Part shown: positions 49,436-57,935 of the stretch, one piece after another | Layout: each line of letters begins with the position of its first letter | Position numbering within the stretch: the stretch's first letter is position 1 | Assembly (NCBI GenBank): GCA_048499805.1 | Contig: JASNZF010000003.1 | Span: 124,001-188,000, forward strand | DNA from: JAWXBA01 sp048499805 | GTDB lineage: Bacteria; Gemmatimonadota; Gemmatimonadetes; Gemmatimonadales; GWC2-71-9 | Direction: 5' to 3' | Length of the DNA stretch: 64,000 bases | Translations under genes and position numbers: made by a program | Notes under the pieces: model-generated | What the model saw: the letters and a program-made list of their open reading frames with translations, nothing else | Database searches by the model: none | Told to the model about the DNA's origin: nothing

Positions 49436-51730
49436 GTGGGATCTGTCATCGAAACGATCCTCACCTTCCTGTTCAAGTACCCGCTCCGCGTCTTCGAGCG
49501 CGGGGAGCTGGTCTGGTTGCCGGTCGTGCCGGTGGTCCTGATCGTCCTTGGTCTCGTGGCGGCCCTGGTGGTGGTGACCATTGCCACCCGGCGGCTCCGC
49601 CTTCCCAGCCCGCGCGCCCGCTGGACCCTCGGCGCCCTGCGGGGGCTCCTGCTGGCGCTCCTCCTGGCCTGCCTGCTGCGCCCGGCGCTGATCGTGTCCA
49701 GCTCCGTTCCGCAGCGCAACGTGCTGGCCATCCTGCTCGACGACTCCCGCAGCATGCGGCTGGCCGACGTCAATGACGAGCGCCGTCTCGACGCCGCCCG
49801 CCGGGTCCTGGGCGACTCGGCGGCACTCGCGGAACAACTCGCCGAGCGGTTCGTGCTGCGGTACTACCGGTTCGCGGCCGATGCCGCCCCGGTGGCGGGC
49901 ACCGGGGGTCTCGAGGCCGGCGGCACCCGGACCGACCTGGCGGCCGCGCTCGATGGCGCCCGGCAGGAACTCGCCGACCTGCCGGTGGCGGGGGTCGTGG
50001 TGGTGACCGACGGCGCCGACAACGCGGCCGGCGACCTCACCACCCCGATGCTGGCGCTCCAGGCCCGCCGGATTCCGGTCTATACCGTGGGAGTCGGCCA
50101 GGAACGGTTTGCCCGCGACCTCGGCATCGAGAGCCTCAACCTTCCCGCCACCGCGCTCGATGGCGCCGGCGTGGTGGCCGACCTGTCGCTCCGGATCCGT
50201 GGGGTGGGTGGGGAGACGACGACGGTGACGGTGGAGGCCGATGGCCGGGTGGTGGGTACCGAGTCGGTGATCCTGCCCAGCCGGGGCGAGACCGTCCAGG
50301 TGCCGCTCCGCATTCCCGCGCTGGCCGCGGGCCCCCACCGGATCACCGTCCGCGCCGCGGTGCTGCGCGACGAGATCGTGACCGAGAACAACGAGGTCCA
50401 GGGACTGCTCCGGGTGCGGCGTGGGCCCGAGAAGGTGCTCCTCCTCGAGGGGGAGCCTCGTCCCGACTTCGCCTTCACGCGGCGGGCCGTGAGCGGCGAC
50501 AGCGCGGTCCAGCTGGTGGGACTGCTGCGTTCCGCCCCGGGGAAGTACCTCCGCCTCGGCGTCGATGACAGCCTCGAACTCGCGTCGGGCTTCCCCACCA
50601 CGCGCGAGGAGCTGTTCCAGTACCGTGCCCTGATCCTCGGCAGCATCGAGGCGGCGTTCTTCACCGGCGACCAGCTCCGGATGATCGCCGACTTCGTGTC
50701 GCGTCGGGGCGGGGGGCTGCTGGCGCTCGGGGGGCGCGCCGCGCTCGCCGAGGGTGGCTTTGCCGGCACGCCGATGGCCGAGGTCCTGCCGGTGGACCTG
50801 ATCTCGAGCGCCCCCCGCGGCCCCGGCGAGTACTTCACCCCGCTCAAGGCGCGCCTCAGCGCCGCAGGTCGGGTGCACCCGGTCACCCAGTTGGCGGCCA
50901 CCCGTGAGGCGAGTGCCGCGCGCTGGGACTCGCTGCCGCCGCTCAGTTCCGTCAACCAGCTCGGCGAGCTCCGCCCCGGCGCCACCCTGCTCGCCACCGG
51001 GCTGCGCGAGTCGGGGGCCCCCGAGGTGCCGATCCTGGCGTTCCAGCGGTACGGTCGCGGCCGGGCGATGGTCTTCGGGGTGCAGGACACCTGGATCTGG
51101 CAGATGCACGCCTCGATTTCCGTGGAGGACCAGACCCACGAGGCCCTCTGGCAGCAGCTGGTCCGCTGGCTGCTGGATGAGGTGCCCAATCGGGTGGACG
51201 TCACCGCCGTGCCCGAGCGGGTCGGTCCCGGGGAGCCGGTGACGGTGCGGGCCCGGGTGGTGGACCCGACCTACAACGACGTCAACGACGCCCGGGTGAC
51301 GGCCCGGGTGACCGCCCCCTCGGGGCAGGGCTTCGAGGTGCCGCTGGAGTGGACCCTGCGCGAGGACGGCAGCTACCAGGGACAGTTCGTCGCGGCGGAG
51401 GAGGGGATGTACCGGCTCGAGGCCGACGCCGTCGTCGGCGCCGATACCACGCGCGCGGTCGCGACCTCGCTCCTGTCCGACACCCAGGGCGCCGACGTGG
51501 AGCGCGCCGAACTCCGGACCCCGCTGCTGCGCCGGATCGCCCAGGAAACGGGAGGGCGCTACTACCCGCTGGCCGATGCCGCCCGCCTCGCCGATGACGT
51601 GAGCTACACCGAGAGCGGCATCACCGTGCGCGAATCGCGGGACCTGTGGGACATGCCGATCGTCTTCCTGGTCCTGATCGGGTTGCTGGGGGCCGAGTGG
51701 GCCGTCCGGCGCTGGTGGGGGCTGGCGTGA
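49436..51730 (+). CDS. Membrane vWA / GATase1-like protein, first gene of the MoxR-DUF4159 operon
   Basis: A 764-residue protein: two N-terminal membrane helices, a von Willebrand A domain with MIDAS start DDSRSM and VVVTDGADN, an Ig-like stretch, then a glutamine-amidotransferase-like Rossmann domain (around residues 330-500, with YRALILGSIEAAFF and GGGLLALGGR), a second Ig-like part and a C-terminal membrane helix. There is no catalytic Cys in the amidotransferase-like part, as is usual for this DUF family. GTG 49436 is the start. It is coupled to the next gene by a GTGA overlap. Likely part of a large envelope complex with the BatA-like protein downstream. Confidence 0.8.
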   Translation: MGSVIETILTFLFKYPLRVFERGELVWLPVVPVVLIVLGLVAALVVVTIATRRLRLPSPRARWTLGALRGLLLALLLACLLRPALIVSSSVPQRNVLAILLDDSRSMRLADVNDERRLDAARRVLGDSAALAEQLAERFVLRYYRFAADAAPVAGTGGLEAGGTRTDLAAALDGARQELADLPVAGVVVVTDGADNAAGDLTTPMLALQARRIPVYTVGVGQERFARDLGIESLNLPATALDGAGVVADLSLRIRGVGGETTTVTVEADGRVVGTESVILPSRGETVQVPLRIPALAAGPHRITVRAAVLRDEIVTENNEVQGLLRVRRGPEKVLLLEGEPRPDFAFTRRAVSGDSAVQLVGLLRSAPGKYLRLGVDDSLELASGFPTTREELFQYRALILGSIEAAFFTGDQLRMIADFVSRRGGGLLALGGRAALAEGGFAGTPMAEVLPVDLISSAPRGPGEYFTPLKARLSAAGRVHPVTQLAATREASAARWDSLPPLSSVNQLGELRPGATLLATGLRESGAPEVPILAFQRYGRGRAMVFGVQDTWIWQMHASISVEDQTHEALWQQLVRWLLDEVPNRVDVTAVPERVGPGEPVTVRARVVDPTYNDVNDARVTARVTAPSGQGFEVPLEWTLREDGSYQGQFVAAEEGMYRLEADAVVGADTTRAVATSLLSDTQGADVERAELRTPLLRRIAQETGGRYYPLADAARLADDVSYTESGITVRESRDLWDMPIVFLVLIGLLGAEWAVRRWWGLA

Positions 51731-52719
51731 GCCGGCGGCTGCGGCTCCTCGCCGCGCTGGTGCTGGCCCCGATGCCGGTCGCGGCGCAGGGCGCGCCGGT
51801 GCACGTCCTGCTGATCACCGGTCTCGGTGGCGAGCCGGCCTACTCGCGCTCCTTCGTCGAGGCCGCCGGGGCGATCTACGATGCCGCCACCCGGTGGGGT
51901 GTTCCTGCGGCGAGCCGGATCTGGCTCGGCGAGGATCCCGCCCGCGCGCCCGGCAGGATCAGCGGTCGGGCCACCAAGGAGTCGGTGGCGGCGGCGTTCG
52001 GCACCCTCGCCCAGCGGGCCCAGCCCGGCGACGTCGTGCTGGTGGTGCTGATCGGGCATGGCAGCGGGGTGGCCCGGGAGTCGAAGGTGAACCTGAGCGG
52101 TCCGGATCCCGAGGCCTGGGAGTACGAACAGTGGCTGCGGCCGTTCCTGCGGTCCACGGTGGTCTTCGTCAACGCCTCCAGCGCCAGCGGGGACTTCCTG
52201 CCGATCCTGGCGGGACCAGGCCGGATCGTCATCACCAGCACCAAGAGTTCCACCGAGCGCAACGAGTCGGTGTTCTACACCCATTTCGCCAAGGGGCTGG
52301 CGGGTGGGGACGCCGATGCCGACAAGGACGGCCGGGTCTCCGTGCTGGAGGCGTACAGCTACGCCCGGGCCGAGGTGCGCCGGGCCTATGAGTCGGACAA
52401 CCGCCTGCTGACCGAGCACGCCCAGCTCGACGACGACGGCGACGGCAAGGGCGCCGACGATCCCGCCGGTACGGCGACGGGCGATGGTGCCCTCTCCCGC
52501 CAGGTGGCGTTTGGCGGCGCGCCGGCCAGCACCAATCCCCGGGTCATCGCGCTGCTCGCCGAGCGGCGGGCGCTGGAGGCCGACGTGGCGGCCTTGCGGG
52601 CCCGGCGCGCCAGCACCGACAGCACCGCCTACGCCCGGGAACTCGAGCGGCTGCTGCTCCTGATCGCGGAGAAGACCGCCGCGATCCGGGCGATCGAGCC
52701 GGCGGGGCCGCCGCCATGA
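51727..52719 (+). CDS. Caspase/C13-like protein lacking the catalytic cysteine
   Basis: Exported protein of 330 residues. The signal peptide ends AAQG. The core resembles a C13/caspase-like peptidase: VLLITGLGGEP, then VVLVVLIGHGSG with the catalytic-type His, and VVFVNASSASGDF where a DxCxSG motif would have the nucleophile. Here the Cys position is Ser/Ala, so it is probably not a cysteine protease. An EF-hand-like loop, DADADKDGRVSVLEAYSYA, and a C-terminal coiled coil follow. Starts by GTGA overlap with the vWA gene and ends by overlap with the TPR gene. Confidence 0.7.
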   Translation: MSRRLRLLAALVLAPMPVAAQGAPVHVLLITGLGGEPAYSRSFVEAAGAIYDAATRWGVPAASRIWLGEDPARAPGRISGRATKESVAAAFGTLAQRAQPGDVVLVVLIGHGSGVARESKVNLSGPDPEAWEYEQWLRPFLRSTVVFVNASSASGDFLPILAGPGRIVITSTKSSTERNESVFYTHFAKGLAGGDADADKDGRVSVLEAYSYARAEVRRAYESDNRLLTEHAQLDDDGDGKGADDPAGTATGDGALSRQVAFGGAPASTNPRVIALLAERRALEADVAALRARRASTDSTAYARELERLLLLIAEKTAAIRAIEPAGPPP

Positions 52720-55199
52720 GCCGCGCCCTCTTCCCGTTGGCCCTGGTCCTGGCCTGCGCCGGCGCGGCCCAGCAGGATGCCAGCCCGCCGGCCCAGCGCG
52801 TGGCGCGCCTGGCGGAGGCGGGACGCCTGGACGAGGCGGAGCGCGTCGCGCGCGCGGGCCTGCCGGACCTCACGGTGCCGCTCGCCGAGGTGCTGCTGCT
52901 CCGTGGCAAGCTGGTCGAGGCGGAGTCGTTGCTGAGCGTGGCGGTCGACGAGAGCCGCCCGGGCCGGCGCACGGCGCAGGCCGCGCTCGCCGAGCTGTCC
53001 GCACGGCGCGGGAATCGCGCCGAGGCCCTGCGGCGGGCCGCAGTACTCGCCGATGCCTACCGGCTGGCTGGGAGCACTTGGCCGGTCGAGGACCAGGTCG
53101 CCGCCGGCCGCGCCTATGTGGTGCTTGGGCTGGCCGAGGCCCAGGCGCCACGGTTGGCGCTCGGTGCCTTCGACGCCGCGGCGGCCGCGGATCCGGCCAA
53201 CATCGAGGCCCGGCTGCGCGCGGCCGATCTCCTGATCGACCGCTACAACGCACCGGACGCCAAGAGCTCGTATGAGGAGGTCCTGGCGATCGCGCCGGGC
53301 AACGCCCGCGCCCTCCTGGGCATGGCCCGGGTCCTGGCGTTCGAGAACAATCCCGGGGCCGCTGCCGCCGTGCGCCAGAGCGTGGAGGCCAACCCGGCGC
53401 TGGTCCCGGCCCTCCTGCTCCTGGCACGGCTCCACCTCGAGGCGGAATCGTACGACTCCGCCGCGGCCGTGGCAGGAAGGGCGCTGGCCGTGGACTCCAC
53501 GGCGCTCGCCGCCTGGGGGGTCGTCGGTGCCGTCGCCTGGCTCGGCGGTGACTCGACCGCCTGGCGGCGGGCCCGGGCCGAGGCGTCGCGGGTTCATCCG
53601 GCCCCGGCAGACTTCTACTCCGAATTGGCGGAGGCGGCCGCGCGTCACCGCCGCTATGCCGCGGCCGTCACGATGGCCGAAGAGGCGGTCCGGCTCGATT
53701 CGCTGTCGGTGCGAGCCCTTGGCACCCTGGGCACCAATCTCCTGCGCACTGGGGCGATCGCCAACGGTCGCACCATGCTGGAGCGGGCCTTTGCACTCGA
53801 CCCGTTCCACATCTGGAACAAGAACACCCTCGACCTGCTGGACAACCTGCAGACGTTTCGCACTGTCAGGACCGCCCGGTTCGAGTTCGTGGCGCCCGAC
53901 GACGAGGTGGACCTGCTGGCGCTGTACCTGGGCCCGCTCCTGGAAGAGGCCTACGATTCCCTGGCGAGGCGCTATGACTACCGCCCGCCGACACCGATCC
54001 GGCTGGAGCTGTACCGGCATCATGCCGACTTCTCCGTCCGCACCGTCGGGTTGGCCGGACTCGGGGCCCTTGGGGTGAGCTTCGGGACGGTCCTGGCGAT
54101 GGACGCCCCCTCGGCCCGGAATCCCGGCGACTTCAACTGGGGCTCCACCGCCTGGCACGAACTGGCCCACACCTTCACGCTGGGGCTGTCGGACCACCGA
54201 GTGCCGCGCTGGTACTCGGAGGGGCTGTCGGTGCTCGAGGAGCGCCGGGCCCGCCCGGGGTGGGGCGCCGACGTGTCGGTGGAGTTCCTGGCGAGCTTCA
54301 AGGCGAACCGGATCCGGAAGGTGAGCGAGATCAGCGAGGGGTTCGTCCGGCCGCGCCACCCCGCCGAGATCGGGTTCAGCTACTATCAGGCCTCGCTGGT
54401 GTGCGAGCTGATCGAGCAGGAATTCGGCGCCGAGGCGCTGGGTGCGCTGCTCCGGGCCTACCGCGATGGGCTCGACACGCCGGCGGCATTCCAGCGGGTG
54501 CTCAGGCTCTCGCCCGAGGAGTTCGATCGTCGCTTCGACCGGTACCTGCGGGAGCGGTTCCGGACTGCGCTGGCCGGGCTCGATTCCTGGGATGGCGAGG
54601 GGCCGGTCAGCGGGGGGTTCATTGCGGCCCTGGTCCGTGGACGCCAGCTGCTGGCCGACGGCGATGCCGCGGGCGCGCGCCGCGAGCTGGAACGCGCCCA
54701 GCAGCTGTTCCCGGAGTTCTCCGGGCAGGAGAGCCCCGCCTGGGACCTGGCGCGCCTTGCCGCGCAGCGCGGGGACACCGCCGGGGCGCTGGCCCACCTG
54801 GCCCGGATCACGGCGCACGACGAGACCGCCCTGGAGGCGAACATCCTCGAGGCGGACCTCCGCATGGGATCGAGGGATTCCACCGGTGCCGCGGCCGCCC
54901 TGCAGCGCCTGATCTGGATTGCGCCCTACCAGACCGACGCGCATGTGCAGCTCGCCGAGCTGGCGGGGGCGCGCGGCCGGCACGAGGCGGCGGTGCAGGA
55001 GCGCCGGGCCGTGCTGCTGCTCCAGCCCGCCGACCGGCTCGAGGCGCGGTACCAGCTGGCCCACGCGCTGATGCTCGCCGGCCGGACCGCGGAGGCGCGG
55101 CGCGAGGTGCTCGGCGTGCTGGAGCAGGCCCCGGGTTTCGAGAAGGCGCATGGGCTGCTGTTGCAGCTGCGATCCGAGCCACCGGAGGGGGGAGCGTGA
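52716..55199 (+). CDS. TPR protein with peptidase-MA-like metalloprotease domain
   Basis: An 827-residue exported protein. Many TPR-like helices run through the first ~370 residues; then a gluzincin (peptidase MA) domain: WHELAHTFTLGL carries HExxH, and the third ligand Glu follows in RWYSEGLSVLEERR. More TPRs close the protein. The start overlaps the previous gene (ATGA) and the stop overlaps DUF4159 (TGATG). It is probably periplasmic, anchored by its N-terminal helix, and the HExxH plus downstream Glu suggest a working zinc protease. Confidence 0.78.
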   Translation: MSRALFPLALVLACAGAAQQDASPPAQRVARLAEAGRLDEAERVARAGLPDLTVPLAEVLLLRGKLVEAESLLSVAVDESRPGRRTAQAALAELSARRGNRAEALRRAAVLADAYRLAGSTWPVEDQVAAGRAYVVLGLAEAQAPRLALGAFDAAAAADPANIEARLRAADLLIDRYNAPDAKSSYEEVLAIAPGNARALLGMARVLAFENNPGAAAAVRQSVEANPALVPALLLLARLHLEAESYDSAAAVAGRALAVDSTALAAWGVVGAVAWLGGDSTAWRRARAEASRVHPAPADFYSELAEAAARHRRYAAAVTMAEEAVRLDSLSVRALGTLGTNLLRTGAIANGRTMLERAFALDPFHIWNKNTLDLLDNLQTFRTVRTARFEFVAPDDEVDLLALYLGPLLEEAYDSLARRYDYRPPTPIRLELYRHHADFSVRTVGLAGLGALGVSFGTVLAMDAPSARNPGDFNWGSTAWHELAHTFTLGLSDHRVPRWYSEGLSVLEERRARPGWGADVSVEFLASFKANRIRKVSEISEGFVRPRHPAEIGFSYYQASLVCELIEQEFGAEALGALLRAYRDGLDTPAAFQRVLRLSPEEFDRRFDRYLRERFRTALAGLDSWDGEGPVSGGFIAALVRGRQLLADGDAAGARRELERAQQLFPEFSGQESPAWDLARLAAQRGDTAGALAHLARITAHDETALEANILEADLRMGSRDSTGAAAALQRLIWIAPYQTDAHVQLAELAGARGRHEAAVQERRAVLLLQPADRLEARYQLAHALMLAGRTAEARREVLGVLEQAPGFEKAHGLLLQLRSEPPEGGA

Positions 55200-55987
55200 T
55201 GCGGTCACGACGGCGCACCTGGATCGGGGTGGTGGTGGCGCTGCTGGTGGGGGTGCCCCTGCTGGTGGAGAGCCAGGGGCGCGGCCGCGGCGAGGAGTTC
55301 AGCCCGAGCCAGCTGCCCAATGTGGACTACGACGGCCGGTTCACCTTCGTGCGGATCCGGTACGGCGGTGGTGGCGACGGGGGCTTCGGGTTCGGGCGGG
55401 GACGCGGCGGCTCGACCTGGAGTCACGACTACCCCCGGGCCGAGATCAACTTCACCAAGATCCTCGGCGAGCTCAGTACCGTGGCCACCCGTGAGGACGG
55501 CACCGTCGTGCTGACCCTCGATGATCCTGCCCTGTTCAATTTCCCGGTGGCCTACCTCACCGAGCCCGGCTACTGGGTCCCGTCCGGGGCCGAGATCGAG
55601 GGAATGCGGAACTACATCCTCAAGGGTGGATTCGTGATCCTGGACGACTTCGACGGCCGGGACTGGATCAACATGGAGGAGCAGATGCGCCGGGTGCTGC
55701 CCGAGGCCCGGCTCCAGCTGATCCCGAACGCCCACCCGGTGTTCGACTCGTTCTACCGGATCACCGACTTCACCGGGTATATCCACCCGTATTCGCAGCG
55801 GCAGAGCGAGTTCTGGGGGATTTTCGAGGACAACGATCCCACCAAGCGGCTGCTGGTGGCGATCTGCTACCAGGCCGACATCGCCGAGTACTGGGAGTTC
55901 TCGGACATGGGCTACTTCCCGATCGACCTGTCGAACGAGTCGTACAAGCTGGGCGTCAACTACATGGTGTATGCGCTGACCCGCTGA
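55199..55987 (+). CDS. DUF4159 domain protein
   Basis: A 262-residue protein with a signal sequence (TWIGVVVALLVGVPLLVESQG) and the DUF4159 core: FTFVRIRYGG, SHDYPRAEINFTKIL, AYLTEPGYWVPS, GGFVILDDFDG, HPVFDSFYRI and YKLGVNYMVYALTR. The family is a GATase1-like fold always found beside MoxR, DUF58 and vWA genes. ATG 55199 shares its A with the preceding TGA. A Gly-rich insertion (GGGGDGGFGFGRGRGG) lies near the start. Function unknown, envelope-related. Confidence 0.88.
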   Translation: MRSRRRTWIGVVVALLVGVPLLVESQGRGRGEEFSPSQLPNVDYDGRFTFVRIRYGGGGDGGFGFGRGRGGSTWSHDYPRAEINFTKILGELSTVATREDGTVVLTLDDPALFNFPVAYLTEPGYWVPSGAEIEGMRNYILKGGFVILDDFDGRDWINMEEQMRRVLPEARLQLIPNAHPVFDSFYRITDFTGYIHPYSQRQSEFWGIFEDNDPTKRLLVAICYQADIAEYWEFSDMGYFPIDLSNESYKLGVNYMVYALTR

Positions 55988-56002
55988 CCGAAAGGACTTG
56001 GA

Positions 56003-57034
56003 GTGACCTCGACTTCTGCACCGACTGAACTGTCCGGGCTCGACGATGCCGCCCTGGCCGAACGCCTGCACTCGGCGGGGGGCCGCATCGCCACCGAACT
56101 GCGCAAGATCATCGTGGGCCAGGATGCCGTGGTGGAGCAGGCGCTGATCGGGCTCTTCGCCGGGGGCAACTGCCTGCTGGTCGGCGTGCCGGGCCTGGCC
56201 AAGACCCTCCTGATCCATTCGCTGGCCCGGGCCCTGGACCTGTCGTTCTCCCGGATCCAGTTCACCCCGGACCTGATGCCGTCCGACGTGACCGGCACCG
56301 ACGTGATCCAGGACGATCCCGTCACCGGGCAGCGCAAGCTGGCGTTCATGGCCGGGCCGATCTTCGCCAATGTCGTGCTGGCGGACGAAATCAACCGGAC
56401 CCCGCCCAAGACCCAGGCGGCGCTGCTCGAGGCGATGCAGGAGCGCCGGGTCACCGTGCAGGGGCGGACCTATCCGCTCGAACCGCCGTTCTTCGTGTTC
56501 GCGACCCAGAACCCGATCGAGCTGGAGGGCACCTATCCGCTGCCCGAGGCGCAGCTCGATCGTTTCATGTTCGAGGTCGTCCTCGACTACCTCCCCGAGG
56601 AGGACGAGGTCGAGGTGGTCCGCGCCACGACGACGGTGGCGCCGGCCGCGATCGTGCCGGTGGTGAGCAAGGAGGAGATCCTGGCCTTCCAGCAGGTGGT
56701 GCGCCGGGTGCCGGTGGCGGACGCGGTAGTGCGCTACGCCGTGGCACTGACCCGCTCCTCCCGGCCGATGGATGGTGCTCCCGACTACATCAACCAGTGG
56801 CTCTCGTACGGCGCCTCGGTGCGCGCCGCGCAGGCGCTGGTGCTGGGCGGCAAGGCGCGGGCCCTGCTGCAGGGCCGCAGCCATGTGACGTATGACGACA
56901 TCCGCGCGCTGGCCCGGCCGGTGTTCCGTCACCGGCTGCTCCGGAACTTCCAGGCCCAGTCGGAGCGGGTCACCACCGACTCCCTGGTGGACCGCCTGAT
57001 CGAGACCGTCCCGCGCCCCAAGTCGGGGCTCTGA
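56003..57034 (+). CDS. MoxR family AAA+ ATPase
   Basis: A 343-residue MoxR ATPase. Walker A is GVPGLAKT and Walker B VVLADEINR, with the FVFATQNPIELEGTYPLPEAQLDRF sensor block in parts; the C-terminal lid ends with ALARPVFRHRLLRNF. It is a chaperone-like ATPase that remodels vWA-containing partners; DUF58 and BatA-type genes follow. GTG 56003, 15 bases after DUF4159. Confidence 0.93.
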   Translation: MTSTSAPTELSGLDDAALAERLHSAGGRIATELRKIIVGQDAVVEQALIGLFAGGNCLLVGVPGLAKTLLIHSLARALDLSFSRIQFTPDLMPSDVTGTDVIQDDPVTGQRKLAFMAGPIFANVVLADEINRTPPKTQAALLEAMQERRVTVQGRTYPLEPPFFVFATQNPIELEGTYPLPEAQLDRFMFEVVLDYLPEEDEVEVVRATTTVAPAAIVPVVSKEEILAFQQVVRRVPVADAVVRYAVALTRSSRPMDGAPDYINQWLSYGASVRAAQALVLGGKARALLQGRSHVTYDDIRALARPVFRHRLLRNFQAQSERVTTDSLVDRLIETVPRPKSGL

Positions 57035-57038
57035 GCCG

Positions 57039-57935
57039 ATGACCGCTCCCGCCACCTTCCTCGACCCCCGGCTCCTGGCCGGTATCGGCGACCTCGCCCT
57101 GCTGGCGCGGACGGTGGTGGACGGTTTCCTGCACGGGCTCCACCGCTCCTCGCGGATGGGCCTCTCGGTGGACTTCGCCGAGCACCGTCCCTACCAGCCC
57201 GGCGATGACCTGCGCCGGATCGACTGGCGGGTCTACGGCCGGACCGATCGATACTACCTGAAGACCTACGAGGCCGACACCAACGCCGACGTGGTCTTCC
57301 TGCTCGACGCCTCCGCCTCGATGGACTTCGGCAGCGGGGCGGTCACCAAGTTCGACTACGGCAAGTTCCTGGTCGCCTCGCTGGCGTGGCTTTCGCAGCG
57401 CCAGGGCGATCGGGTCGGCCTGGTGCTGCTGGGCGACCAGATGCGCGATGTGGTTCCCCCGTCGGGCCGTCACCTGCAGTTGCTGCTGCACACGCTGGGA
57501 CGCGCCAAGGCCCACGGCGAGGGAAACCTCTCGGCCACCCTCGAGCGGGTGACGCAGATGCGTAGTCGGGCCGGCATCGTCGTCCTGGTGTCGGACTGCT
57601 ACGAGGATCCGGCGGCACTGCGCAAGGTCCTGGGGAGCCTACGGGCCCGGCGTCAGGACGTGATCCTGTTCCACATCCTCGACCCCGCCGAGCGCGAGTT
57701 GCCGCTCGACGCACCAAACACCTTCGAGGACGCCGAGACCGGCGCCCGGATTCCGTTGCGTCCGGAGCAGCTGCGCGAGAAGTACGCGGAACTGGTCACC
57801 GCGCACCGAGCGGCGTTGCAGCGGGGGGCAGCCCAGGGGAACCTGGACTACGTCGCGGTGGACACCGACCACCCGCTCGACGAGTCGCTGCGCCGGTACC
57901 TCGACTTCCGCCTGATGGGGAGCCACGCCCGCTGA
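57039..57935 (+). CDS. DUF58 domain protein
   Basis: A 298-residue cytoplasmic DUF58 protein, the usual neighbour of MoxR. The signature HRSSRMGLSVDFAEHRPYQ, then GDDLRRIDWRVYGRTDR and the vWA-like DVVFLLDASASMDFG with the DxSxS metal site are all present. Likely acted on by MoxR. It starts 4 bases after moxR and its TGA overlaps the next ATG by one base. Confidence 0.93.
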   Translation: MTAPATFLDPRLLAGIGDLALLARTVVDGFLHGLHRSSRMGLSVDFAEHRPYQPGDDLRRIDWRVYGRTDRYYLKTYEADTNADVVFLLDASASMDFGSGAVTKFDYGKFLVASLAWLSQRQGDRVGLVLLGDQMRDVVPPSGRHLQLLLHTLGRAKAHGEGNLSATLERVTQMRSRAGIVVLVSDCYEDPAALRKVLGSLRARRQDVILFHILDPAERELPLDAPNTFEDAETGARIPLRPEQLREKYAELVTAHRAALQRGAAQGNLDYVAVDTDHPLDESLRRYLDFRLMGSHAR